From assembly GCA_040218145.1 (NCBI GenBank), contig JAVJQK010000143.1:1-64000 (forward strand): a stretch of DNA of 64,000 nucleotides, given 5' to 3'. Shown here in pieces: positions 43,217-50,085 of this stretch; position 1 is the stretch's first letter; each line of letters opens with the position of its first letter. Origin of the DNA: Sandaracinaceae bacterium. Lineage in GTDB: Bacteria > Myxococcota_A > Polyangia > Polyangiales > Sandaracinaceae. The notes under the pieces were generated by a model that did no database searches, had not been told where the DNA came from, and saw nothing but the letters and a program-made list of their open reading frames with translations. Position numbers and translations under genes: made by a program.

Positions 43217-43768
43217 GTGAGCTCTCGGTCCGGAGAGGACGGCGACCCGCGGGTGCCGGGGCGGACGCGGAGCCAGGAGGCCCTCTTCGCGTTCGTGTTC
43301 GGCTTCATCAGCATCGGGGTCATGGGCGCGGTGGCGTACGCGGCGGAGGCGCCGTTCATCTTTCCGTCGCTCGGCCCCACGGCGTTCCTCCTCTTTCATC
43401 GACCGACGGCGTCGGCGGCCTCGCCGCGGAATACGATCGAGGGGCACGTGATCGGAGCCCTCTCTGGGGTCGCCGCGCTCGCGGTGTGCGGCCTGCTCGA
43501 CGCGCCGAGCGCGCTGGAGGTCGGCGTGACGCCGCTCCGCGCGGTGGCGGCGGGCGCGTCGCTCGGGCTCACGTCAGGGCTGATGATCCTGACTCGACGA
43601 GGTCATCCGCCGGCGGGCGCGACCACGCTGATCGTCTCGCTCGGGCTGATGACGTCGGCCGCGCACCTCGGCGTGCTCTTCGCGGCGGTGGTGCTGCTCG
43701 TGCTCCAGGCCTCGCTGATCCACTGGATCGCGGGCACGTCGTATCCGCGGTGGGCCCCGGCGGAGTGA
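43217..43768 (+). CDS. HPP-family integral membrane protein
   Basis: 183 residues with four hydrophobic helices. The family signature GHPPAGATTL is present (about 134-143), along with FPSLGPTAFLLF after the first helix. Some HPP proteins transport nitrite into plastids or cyanobacterial cells; bacterial roles are little known. The GTG start follows GAGGGG at 6-base spacing. It is a stand-alone gene without the CBS domains fused to some relatives. Confidence 0.85.
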   Translation: MSSRSGEDGDPRVPGRTRSQEALFAFVFGFISIGVMGAVAYAAEAPFIFPSLGPTAFLLFHRPTASAASPRNTIEGHVIGALSGVAALAVCGLLDAPSALEVGVTPLRAVAAGASLGLTSGLMILTRRGHPPAGATTLIVSLGLMTSAAHLGVLFAAVVLLVLQASLIHWIAGTSYPRWAPAE

Positions 43769-43827
43769 GGGCCGTGGCGCGATCCGCAAACGGCCCAGCC
43801 TTCTTGGCCGAGAGCGGCGCGGACTTG

Positions 43828-44541
43828 TCAGGCTCCGACGAGCGCGGCCTCGATGTGGGCCAGCCACTCCTCGACGTCTCGCCCGGGCGTGGCCCCGGCT
43901 CGACTTCGGACGCCCCGGAGGAAGGCGTCGTCGAGCGCCGCGCTCCAGGTCGGATCGGGGCCGCTCGGGCGAGCGAGGTAGTCCGAGGCGCACCAGCGGG
44001 CGGCCAGCGCGCTCAGGGCGGCCGCGACCGCGGCGAGGAGCGCGAGCCTCGGGTCGCTCGAAGCGCCGAAGAGGAAGAGCGCCGTGGCGGTGGCGAGCGC
44101 GAAGCAGCCGGGAAGGCCCCAGCGGCTGACGAACGAGACGGCGTGGAGGGCGTGCTCGACCGCGCGCGGATCGCCAGCGAGCAGGTCACTCAGGAGAGCC
44201 CGGTTCGCGCGCCACCGCTTCAGGGCGCTCCGCGCGCGGTAGTAGTTCTCGCGCTCCAGCTCGGGGTGGTCCCACTCCCAGACCCGCAGCTCGTCGAGCC
44301 GGGACAGCAGGAGGCGCTGTTCGTGCAGCAGCGCGAGCTGACGGCCCATGGCGAAGCCGAAGCGTGACGCGCCCGCGGCGAGGCAGGGAGCGCGCGCGGT
44401 GCTGGCGCGGAGCGAGCGACGCAGCAGCGGCACCACCTCGGCGGCGGGCTGGTGTCGCTCGATCTCGGCCGCGAGCGCGCGTGCTCGCGCATGGCTCGCG
44501 CCGGTGGCTTCGATCTGGAGTGCGTGGTGATGAAGGCGCAT
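43828..44541 (-). CDS. Hypothetical membrane protein
   Basis: 237 residues. The N-terminal 130 residues are helical and His/Arg-rich (MRLHHHALQIEATG; VWEWDHPELERENYYRARSALKRW). Two adjacent hydrophobic helices (about 140-160 and 165-185) would form a hairpin, followed by a soluble tail. No family recognised. It stands alone, convergent with the HPP gene. Confidence 0.6.
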   Translation of the reverse strand: MRLHHHALQIEATGASHARARALAAEIERHQPAAEVVPLLRRSLRASTARAPCLAAGASRFGFAMGRQLALLHEQRLLLSRLDELRVWEWDHPELERENYYRARSALKRWRANRALLSDLLAGDPRAVEHALHAVSFVSRWGLPGCFALATATALFLFGASSDPRLALLAAVAAALSALAARWCASDYLARPSGPDPTWSAALDDAFLRGVRSRAGATPGRDVEEWLAHIEAALVGA

Positions 44542-44876
44542 GTCGGCGCTCCCTTCGTTCGTGGCCGCGCGTCATTCCGAGCCGTCGGGGTCACCCCGCG
44601 TTACGGCGTAGTCGGTGTTCTTCGCGCGCGTCGCGGAGAGGAGGGTGGCTTGACTTCCCGATCGGCGGCCCCACTGTCCATGGAGCCCGTGCTCCCCATG
44701 ACCCGTCACCTCCCGAGCCAGACCGCGGACCTCCACGTCGAGGTCGCCGCCGCGCCGGGGCGTGCCGCGATCGCCTCCTGAGCGGTCGCGGCGGAGTCGG
44801 TCTCGAACGCGCGGGCGTCGCCCGCAGCGGTTCTGCGTTCGCCCGCCGCGTCGTCGCGGGGGTCGAGGAGGTTTGC
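44542..44876. other. Upstream region of rnk, with a possible 33-codon ORF
   Basis: 335 bp between divergent genes. A plus-strand frame 44680-44781 (MEPVLPMTRHLPSQTADLHV and on) has almost only G/C third positions, but no ribosome-binding site. A TTGACT at about 44650 could be part of a promoter for rnk. Nothing else seen. Confidence 0.3.
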
Positions 44877-45287
44877 ATGGCATTGCCCGAGATCGTCGTC
44901 ACGGAAGACGACTACCGAGACTTGTGTGCGTTGCTCGAAGGCGCGCCGGCCGCGTCGCAGTTGGCCGTCGACCGGCTCGACCTGGAGATCGCCCGCGCCC
45001 GGATCGTGCCGACCGAGAGCGTGGCGGCGGACGTGGTCACGATGGGGGCGACGGTGCGGGTGGAGGAGCTGGTCACGGACACGCGACGCGTGGTGACGCT
45101 GGTCTATCCGGGCGACGCCGACGCGGACGCGGGCCGCATCTCGGTGCTGTCGCCACTCGGCTCGGCGCTGATCGGGTTGCGGGCTGGACAGATCATCGAG
45201 TGGGCGGTGCCGGGGCGGCCTCGCTCGCGCTATCGCGTCGCGGCGGTGCTCGCGCAGCCGGTCCGCGCGCGGAGGGACGCGGTATGA
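44877..45287 (+). CDS. rnk: Rnk-like nucleoside diphosphate kinase regulator (GreA/GreB family)
   Basis: 136 residues, the same length as E. coli Rnk. A short N-terminal helical part (VTEDDYRDLCALL) is followed by VVTMGATVRVEEL, RVVTLVYPGDAD and SVLSPLGSALIGLRAGQIIEW, the FKBP-like C-terminal domain of GreA/Rnk proteins. Rnk binds RNA polymerase near the secondary channel and lacks the long coiled coil of GreA. GAGGAGG precedes the ATG. It overlaps the aminotransferase gene by ATGA, an odd functional coupling. Confidence 0.85.
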   Translation: MALPEIVVTEDDYRDLCALLEGAPAASQLAVDRLDLEIARARIVPTESVAADVVTMGATVRVEELVTDTRRVVTLVYPGDADADAGRISVLSPLGSALIGLRAGQIIEWAVPGRPRSRYRVAAVLAQPVRARRDAV

Positions 45288-46600
45288 GCCAGCTCGCGAT
45301 CCTCGGTGGCGCGCCGACGCTGACGCAGGGAGACCATCGGCCCTGGCCGCAGCTCGGAGCGCGCGAGCGCGAGGCGGTGTCACGCGTGCTCGAGCGCGGG
45401 GTCCTCGGCGGCGAGGACGGGCCCGCGTCGCGTGCGCTCGAGGCGCGCTTCGCGGAGCTCGTCGGGGTGCGGCACGCGCTGCTGACGCACGCCGGGACGA
45501 GCGCGCTCCAGCTCGCCCTCGCGGCCGCGGAGATCGCGCCCGGTGAGGAGGTCATCCTGCCTGCCTACGGCTACGTGGCCGCCCCGCTCTGCGTGCTCGC
45601 GCGGGGAGGCATCCCGCGCTTCGTCGACGTCGACCGAGAGAACGGCAACCTGGATCCGCGCGCGGTGGAGGAGGTGCTGACGCCGCGCGCGCGCGCGATC
45701 GTGCCGATGCACATCCATGGCTGTCCCGCCGACATGGATCGGCTCGGCGCGCTCGCGGCGCGCTACGGGCTGGCGTTGATCGAGGACGCGGCGCAGGCGC
45801 TGGGCGCGACCCACCGCGGTCGTCCGGTCGGCGGGCTCGGCGCGTCGGCCGCGTTCTCGTTCCAGTCCACCAAGCACGTGCCGGCCGGGGAGGGCGGGGT
45901 GTTCGTCACCGACGACGACGCGGCGGCGGAGCGCGCGCGGAGCGCCCGGGGCTTCGGGCGGGACGTGAGGGCGCAGCGAGAGGCGGGCGGCCTCGTGGCG
46001 CACACGCTCGGAGGGGTGGGGCGGGGCAACGAGATGATGGCCGCCGTCGCCCTCGCGCAGCTCGAGCGGTTGCCGGAGCGGATGGCCACCATGCGATGGA
46101 ACGAGACGCTGCTGCGCGACGCGTTCGCCGATCTCGAGGGCCTCTCGCTCCAGACGGTCGAGGCGGATCGAACGGCCGTCTGGTACAAGCTGCGCCTCCA
46201 CTTCGACGCGCGCGTCGCCGGCCTCGGGCTGGCGCCACGCGCGCTGCGGAGCTTGCTGATGCGCGCCCTGGCCGCGGAGGGGGTCGGCGTGACGCTGTGG
46301 CAGGATCACCTGCTCCCGGAGCACCCGGCGTTCGCGCCGCACGAGGGCTTCGGGCGTCGCTGGCCCTACGCGCTCCACCCGGAGCCCGACACGCTGCGCG
46401 CGGAGTATCGCGCGGAGCGCTTCCCACGCGCCCGGGCGCTGCTCGACGCGTCGCTGGTGCTCTTCGACGAGCATCGACCGCTGATCGCCCAGACGCCCCG
46501 CACGGTCGAGCGGGTCGCGGCCGCGGTCCGCAAGGTCTGGGCGGGGCGTCATGCGCTCGCGCGCGCGTTCCCGGACGACGGGCTGACCGACCGGACGTGA
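45284..46600 (+). CDS. DegT/DnrJ/EryC1/StrS-type PLP aminotransferase
   Basis: 438 residues. Motifs in order: THAGTSALQLAL (cofactor phosphate binding), EVILPAYGYVA, VDVDRENGNLDP, IEDAAQALGA (the Asp that pairs with the pyridine nitrogen) and SFQSTKHVPAGEGG with the Schiff-base Lys. Members transaminate keto-sugars or make aminobenzoate-type starters in natural-product and surface-glycan pathways. No sugar or polyketide genes flank it here, so the substrate is unknown. Translationally coupled to rnk. Confidence 0.88.
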   Translation: MSQLAILGGAPTLTQGDHRPWPQLGAREREAVSRVLERGVLGGEDGPASRALEARFAELVGVRHALLTHAGTSALQLALAAAEIAPGEEVILPAYGYVAAPLCVLARGGIPRFVDVDRENGNLDPRAVEEVLTPRARAIVPMHIHGCPADMDRLGALAARYGLALIEDAAQALGATHRGRPVGGLGASAAFSFQSTKHVPAGEGGVFVTDDDAAAERARSARGFGRDVRAQREAGGLVAHTLGGVGRGNEMMAAVALAQLERLPERMATMRWNETLLRDAFADLEGLSLQTVEADRTAVWYKLRLHFDARVAGLGLAPRALRSLLMRALAAEGVGVTLWQDHLLPEHPAFAPHEGFGRRWPYALHPEPDTLRAEYRAERFPRARALLDASLVLFDEHRPLIAQTPRTVERVAAAVRKVWAGRHALARAFPDDGLTDRT

Positions 46601-46631
46601 CGCGCGGCCCGACCCTGCTTATCGTCAACCC

Positions 46632-47528
46632 ATGTCGTGGGAGCCGGTGGAGCGATGGCCGGGCGAGGCGGGCGGGGAGGGGGCCTTCCGCTCGGGCGCG
46701 GAGCCGGCGCTCGCCTCGCGCGACGCGCCTTCGGCCTGGGAGCGGGTGACGCTGTTCTGGTTCTCGACGCCGGAGCTGCCGCTCGAGCGGGTGGCGCGCC
46801 GCGCGGTGCTCACCTCGAGCTACGTCTACGTGCAGCGCTTCGACGGGCGGCGAGAGCGAGTGCGCCGCGATCAGCTGCGCGGATTCCGGCGCGAGGGCGG
46901 GCGCCTGATCGTCGGGGTGCGCGAGGGCGAAGACCTGGTGCTGCCGCTCCGCGCGAAGTGTGAGGTGCAAGCCAGGCTGCTGGCGCAGCTCGGGAGTCAG
47001 GCCGACGCGAAGTGGACGGGATGGCGGCGCGTGGAGGTGGCGGTCGCCGGGGCGGTGATCGCGGCGGCGGCGGCGGGCGTGATGTTGCGGCCGACGTCGC
47101 TCGCGGACGTGATGACCCACTGGGGCCTCGGGCTCTACACCTCCGAGGTCTGCCTGCGCGTCTACGTCGGCGTGGCCGCGTGCGTGGTCTTGCTGTTCTG
47201 TCTCCTCTGGCTCCCGATGCGCGCGCGGGTCGACGCGCTCGGAGTGGAGGTGCGCCGGGGGCTCATCCCGTGGCTGCCGTTCTTCCTCCCCGCCGAGCAG
47301 GTCGACGGCGTGCGCGTGGTCGAGGTCCGCGGCAACACCAAGCACCACCGCAACGTGCTCATGGGCTACGCGGTGGAGCTGGTGTTCGAGCCCGCCATCC
47401 GTCTCGTCTCGCTCCGGCGCGCGAGCTCGCTGCGGCTCCGGACGCACCGCAACGTGCACATGGCCATCGCGCCGCGCGCGGAAGCGGAGCTGCTCCGGAA
47501 GCTCCTGCGGATCCCGTCGAGCTCGTAG
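46632..47528 (+). CDS. Membrane protein with two PH-like halves
   Basis: 298 residues. The N-terminal 115 residues are beta-rich (VLTSSYVYVQRFDG...GRLIVGVREGEDLVLPL), resembling a bacterial pleckstrin-homology-like domain. Two hydrophobic helices lie at about 138-155 and 175-200. A second beta-rich unit follows (DALGVEVRRGLIPWLPFFLPAEQVDGVRVVEV). No family firmly recognised. It starts 31 bases after the aminotransferase and ends 25 bases before a terminator hairpin. Confidence 0.65.
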   Translation: MSWEPVERWPGEAGGEGAFRSGAEPALASRDAPSAWERVTLFWFSTPELPLERVARRAVLTSSYVYVQRFDGRRERVRRDQLRGFRREGGRLIVGVREGEDLVLPLRAKCEVQARLLAQLGSQADAKWTGWRRVEVAVAGAVIAAAAAGVMLRPTSLADVMTHWGLGLYTSEVCLRVYVGVAACVVLLFCLLWLPMRARVDALGVEVRRGLIPWLPFFLPAEQVDGVRVVEVRGNTKHHRNVLMGYAVELVFEPAIRLVSLRRASSLRLRTHRNVHMAIAPRAEAELLRKLLRIPSSS

Positions 47529-47553
47529 CCCGCGACCCGCACGAGAGTCAGCG

Positions 47554-47595
47554 GTCCCCGTTCCTGGATACCGGGGACGACGGCGCCGCTTTTTT
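47554..47595 (+). terminator. Intrinsic terminator after the rnk-aminotransferase-membrane protein genes
   Basis: The perfect inverted repeat GTCCCCG (47554-47560) and CGGGGAC (47572-47578) is followed by a second short palindrome CGGCGCCG and a run of six T (47590-47595). It lies just after the 47528 stop and before the acetyltransferase gene, separating the two transcription units. Confidence 0.5.
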
Positions 47596-47677
47596 GCGTT
47601 CTCGATCCGCGTGGGCATTCTCCCGACAACACGGCGCTGGGGGCGCTGGGGCGCCGTGGAGTGCGGGTGAGAAAGAA

Positions 47678-48382
47678 ATGCTGTCTAGCTTCGATGAGAG
47701 TCTCTCTTGGTCCGTCTGGCGCCTCGACTGGGCGTCGCTGTGGCCGCTTCAGCTGAGCGGAGGGCTGCGCGCGGGTCCGATCGACGCCGACGAGGCGCTG
47801 GCGTTCGTGGCCGCGCACTACGCGGAGGTCTTCCAGGCCGACGCGGCGGACCGTCGCTTCCTTCCCGACCCCATGACGGACGCCAAGCGGCGCTTCTTCG
47901 CGGCCTCGGATCGGATCGCGTTCTACGACGGAGACCGCGTGGTCGGGCTGCTCGTCGGCAACCCGGTCGACTGGAGCACCTACTACTGGCGCACCGTCGC
48001 GCTGCTTCCCGCGTACCAGGGGCGCGGGCTCCTCGCGCAGGTCCTGCGCCACACCGACGCGCTCATGCGGGCGCATGGCGTGGTGCGGGTCGAGGGGGAG
48101 TGCGCGCCGACGAACTACCGCCAGCTGCGGCTCTTGCTGCGGCTGGGCTACGTGGTGACCAGCACGGTCACGAGCGAGCGCTGGGGTGCGTTGCTGCGCC
48201 TGACGCGCTTCTTGAACGAAGAGGCGGAGGAGGCGTTCGCCGAGCGCTTCAGCAAGGACGTCGGTCTGCCTCGCAGCCCTTCCAGCCCATCCACATCGAG
48301 AGGAGAACGTCATGAAGAAGTTCGCGACCGGCACTTTCTGAACCCCACGCAGATGCGCTGCGCATCGAGGGGCGCGCAGTGA
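47678..48382 (+). CDS. GNAT-family N-acetyltransferase
   Basis: 234 residues. Residues about 85-170 give the GNAT core: DRVVGLLVGNP (strand 4), VALLPAYQGRGLLAQVLRHTDALMRAHG (acetyl-CoA pyrophosphate loop QGRGLL) and VEGECAPTNYRQLRLLLRLGYV. After residue 205 codon use worsens and the chain becomes low-complexity, and the 9-codon ORF lies within this end in another frame, so the true C-terminus may be earlier or altered. It leads the diiron/YcaO cassette and may acylate its product or its tRNA/amine substrate. Confidence 0.8.
   Translation: MLSSFDESLSWSVWRLDWASLWPLQLSGGLRAGPIDADEALAFVAAHYAEVFQADAADRRFLPDPMTDAKRRFFAASDRIAFYDGDRVVGLLVGNPVDWSTYYWRTVALLPAYQGRGLLAQVLRHTDALMRAHGVVRVEGECAPTNYRQLRLLLRLGYVVTSTVTSERWGALLRLTRFLNEEAEEAFAERFSKDVGLPRSPSSPSTSRGERHEEVRDRHFLNPTQMRCASRGAQ
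48312..48341 (+). CDS. 9-codon ORF with strong ribosome-binding site: short peptide or displaced start of the diiron gene
   Basis: AGGAG (48301-48305) is spaced 6 bases from the ATG, the best translation signal in this cassette. The frame encodes MKKFATGTF and stops with TGA. Two readings are possible. (a) It is a tiny precursor peptide, as the 7-residue microcin C precursor is, placed directly before a diiron enzyme and a YcaO protein, with Thr residues a YcaO enzyme could use. (b) It is the true start of the next gene: a +1 shift at TTC-TGA-A joins it in frame to EPHADALRIEGRAVIAAALKLD, either by a sequence error or by recoding. Low certainty for either. Confidence 0.35.
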   Translation: MKKFATGTF

Positions 48383-49095
48383 TCGCGGCCGCGCTGAAGC
48401 TCGACATCGAGCGCTACGCCGCCGGGATGCACCGCACGAACGCGCTGTACGTCGGCGCCGCGACCGGGCGCCTCACGCCCGAGATCGTCGGCTTCTACCT
48501 CTTCAACGTGCGGCACCTCGTGCAGCACACGCCGCTCCACCTCGAGCGGGCGCGTCGGCGCGCCCTCGCGCTCGGCCGGACGGACCTGGCCGAGCACTTC
48601 TCCCAGAAGCTCGTCGAGGAGCACGGGCACGATCGCTGGGCGGACGGGGATCTGTCCCTGCTCCGCGAGCGGTTCGGCAGCGACGCCGAAGGCGCGCTCG
48701 CGCCCGCGCTCCTGACACAGCTCCGCTGGATCGAGGCCCTCATCGACCGCGATCCGGCGCTCTACCTCGCGTACATCCTCTTCGCCGAGTACCTCATCGT
48801 GCTCATGGGGCCGTCTTGGCTCTCGATGGTCGAGGCGCGCTGCGGCATCCCGCGGCAGATGCTCTCCGTCATCGGGAACCACGCCGAGCTCGACAAGGAC
48901 CACACCGACGAGGGGCTCGACGCCATCGACGCCCTCGTGCGCGAGCCGCGACAGATCGGGCCCATGCGCGAGACGGTCGCGCGGGCGATCGCGCTCTTCG
49001 AGCGCTGGTCGGGTGAGGTGCTCGCCCATGGAGTGCTCTCCCAATCCCTCCGACCCGAGGAGCCGTCGTCGTGGACCCGCGCCTCCTTCGCCTGA
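48379..49095 (+). CDS. Haem-oxygenase-like diiron (HDO/CADD-type) redox protein
   Basis: 238 residues from a GTG preceded by GAGGGG at about 7 bases. All-helical, with the family's ligand-rich helices: YLFNVRHLVQHTPLHLERAR, EEHGHDRWADGDL, ILFAEYLIVLM and GNHAELDKDHTDEGLDAID, supplying Glu, His and Asp for a dinuclear iron site. Relatives make fatty terminal alkenes, cleave amino acids or sacrifice own residues for p-aminobenzoate. The end overlaps the YcaO gene by 25 bases, so they are co-translated. Substrate unknown; a role in peptide maturation is inferred from the YcaO partner. Confidence 0.8.
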   Translation: MIAAALKLDIERYAAGMHRTNALYVGAATGRLTPEIVGFYLFNVRHLVQHTPLHLERARRRALALGRTDLAEHFSQKLVEEHGHDRWADGDLSLLRERFGSDAEGALAPALLTQLRWIEALIDRDPALYLAYILFAEYLIVLMGPSWLSMVEARCGIPRQMLSVIGNHAELDKDHTDEGLDAIDALVREPRQIGPMRETVARAIALFERWSGEVLAHGVLSQSLRPEEPSSWTRASFA

Positions 49096-50042
49096 GCCGA
49101 GACCTCCCGCTGCCGGCGGGCTTCGCGGCGCCGGAGCGCTTCTCGGACGTCGTCTCGATCGACGGGGTCGAGGTGCACCGCGCGGGCCTGCAGGCCCGGG
49201 GGCCCGGCGGGGTCGAGGTCACCGGGAGCGCGGCCGAGGTGGGCGGGGACCCGCTGCCCCGCGCCTGGTACGAGCTGCTCGAGCGGGCGGCCATCGTGCG
49301 GGCGAGCGACCGCGCCCAGCCTTACGTCGACGCGTGTGGGCGGGTGACGGGGAGCGCGCGCCACCCGGTCTCGCCCGATGCCGGCGCGGAGCGCCGCGCC
49401 GCGCGCTCGAACGGCGTCGCCCTGCATCGGACCTTCGAGGCGGCGCGCGAGGCGGCGCTCCTGGAGCTGATCGAGCGCGACCGGGTGCTCGGCAGCTGGT
49501 ACGGCGAGCTGCCGCTCCGGCCGGCGGCGCTCCCGGAGCGCCTGCGCCCGTTCGTGTCGCACGAGTGGGTCGTGCGCCGGGTCGACGATCCGGCAGGGGT
49601 GGAGCCGGACATCACCGCGGTGGTCGTCGTGGGGTTCCCGCGGCGGAGCACCGCGCCGCTCGCGCGCGGCTTCGCGGCCGGGCGAAGCCTCGCGGAGGCC
49701 TCGGAGGCGGCGGCGCGCGAGGCGCTGCAGAACCTCGCCTTCCTCTGGGACGAGCCGGTCCCGATGCGAGCGCCCGAGGCGGCCCCGACGCCGCTCTTCC
49801 ACCTCGACTACTACCTCGTCCCCGCCCATCACGAGGCCCTGCGGGCGTGGCTCGACGGGGAGGCGGGAGCGCGCCGGCGAGCGCCCGCGCGGAGCGCCAC
49901 CCGCTACCTCGATCTGACGCCACCGTCGTTGTCCGGGCGGGCCAGGGTGGTCAGAGCACTGGCAACATCGACCCGGCCGCTCGTGTTCGGCGCCGCCCCG
50001 GCGCCCGTCGCGCCCTCACGTCGCGTTCATCCGGTCGCTTGA
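49071..50042 (+). CDS. Short stand-alone YcaO-family protein
   Basis: 323 residues from a GTG with GAGGAG 8 bases upstream. ATP/Mg-binding YcaO signatures are visible: AWYELLERAA (E68, E71, R72), ARSNGVALHRTFEAAREAALLELIERD (S113, N114, E132, E135, R136) and the later GFAAGRSLAEASEAAAREALQNL. YcaO enzymes activate peptide amide oxygens with ATP to form azolines, thioamides or amidines. It is shorter than most (about 400 or more) and has no E1-like or RiPP-recognition partner nearby, and the C-terminal Pro-rich tail of many azoline-forming YcaOs is not obvious. It is the last gene of the cassette, 43 bases before the giant kinase gene. Confidence 0.8.
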   Translation: MDPRLLRLSRDLPLPAGFAAPERFSDVVSIDGVEVHRAGLQARGPGGVEVTGSAAEVGGDPLPRAWYELLERAAIVRASDRAQPYVDACGRVTGSARHPVSPDAGAERRAARSNGVALHRTFEAAREAALLELIERDRVLGSWYGELPLRPAALPERLRPFVSHEWVVRRVDDPAGVEPDITAVVVVGFPRRSTAPLARGFAAGRSLAEASEAAAREALQNLAFLWDEPVPMRAPEAAPTPLFHLDYYLVPAHHEALRAWLDGEAGARRRAPARSATRYLDLTPPSLSGRARVVRALATSTRPLVFGAAPAPVAPSRRVHPVA

Positions 50043-50085
50043 GTCTCTTCAAGGGCGTCTCGATCTGGTAGCTTCGCGTGGCCTC

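Noticed and set aside
44680-44781. 33-codon ORF as a second precursor peptide
   Set aside because: High GC at third positions, but no ribosome-binding site and a position upstream of rnk, separated from the YcaO cassette by a terminator; kept only as a note.
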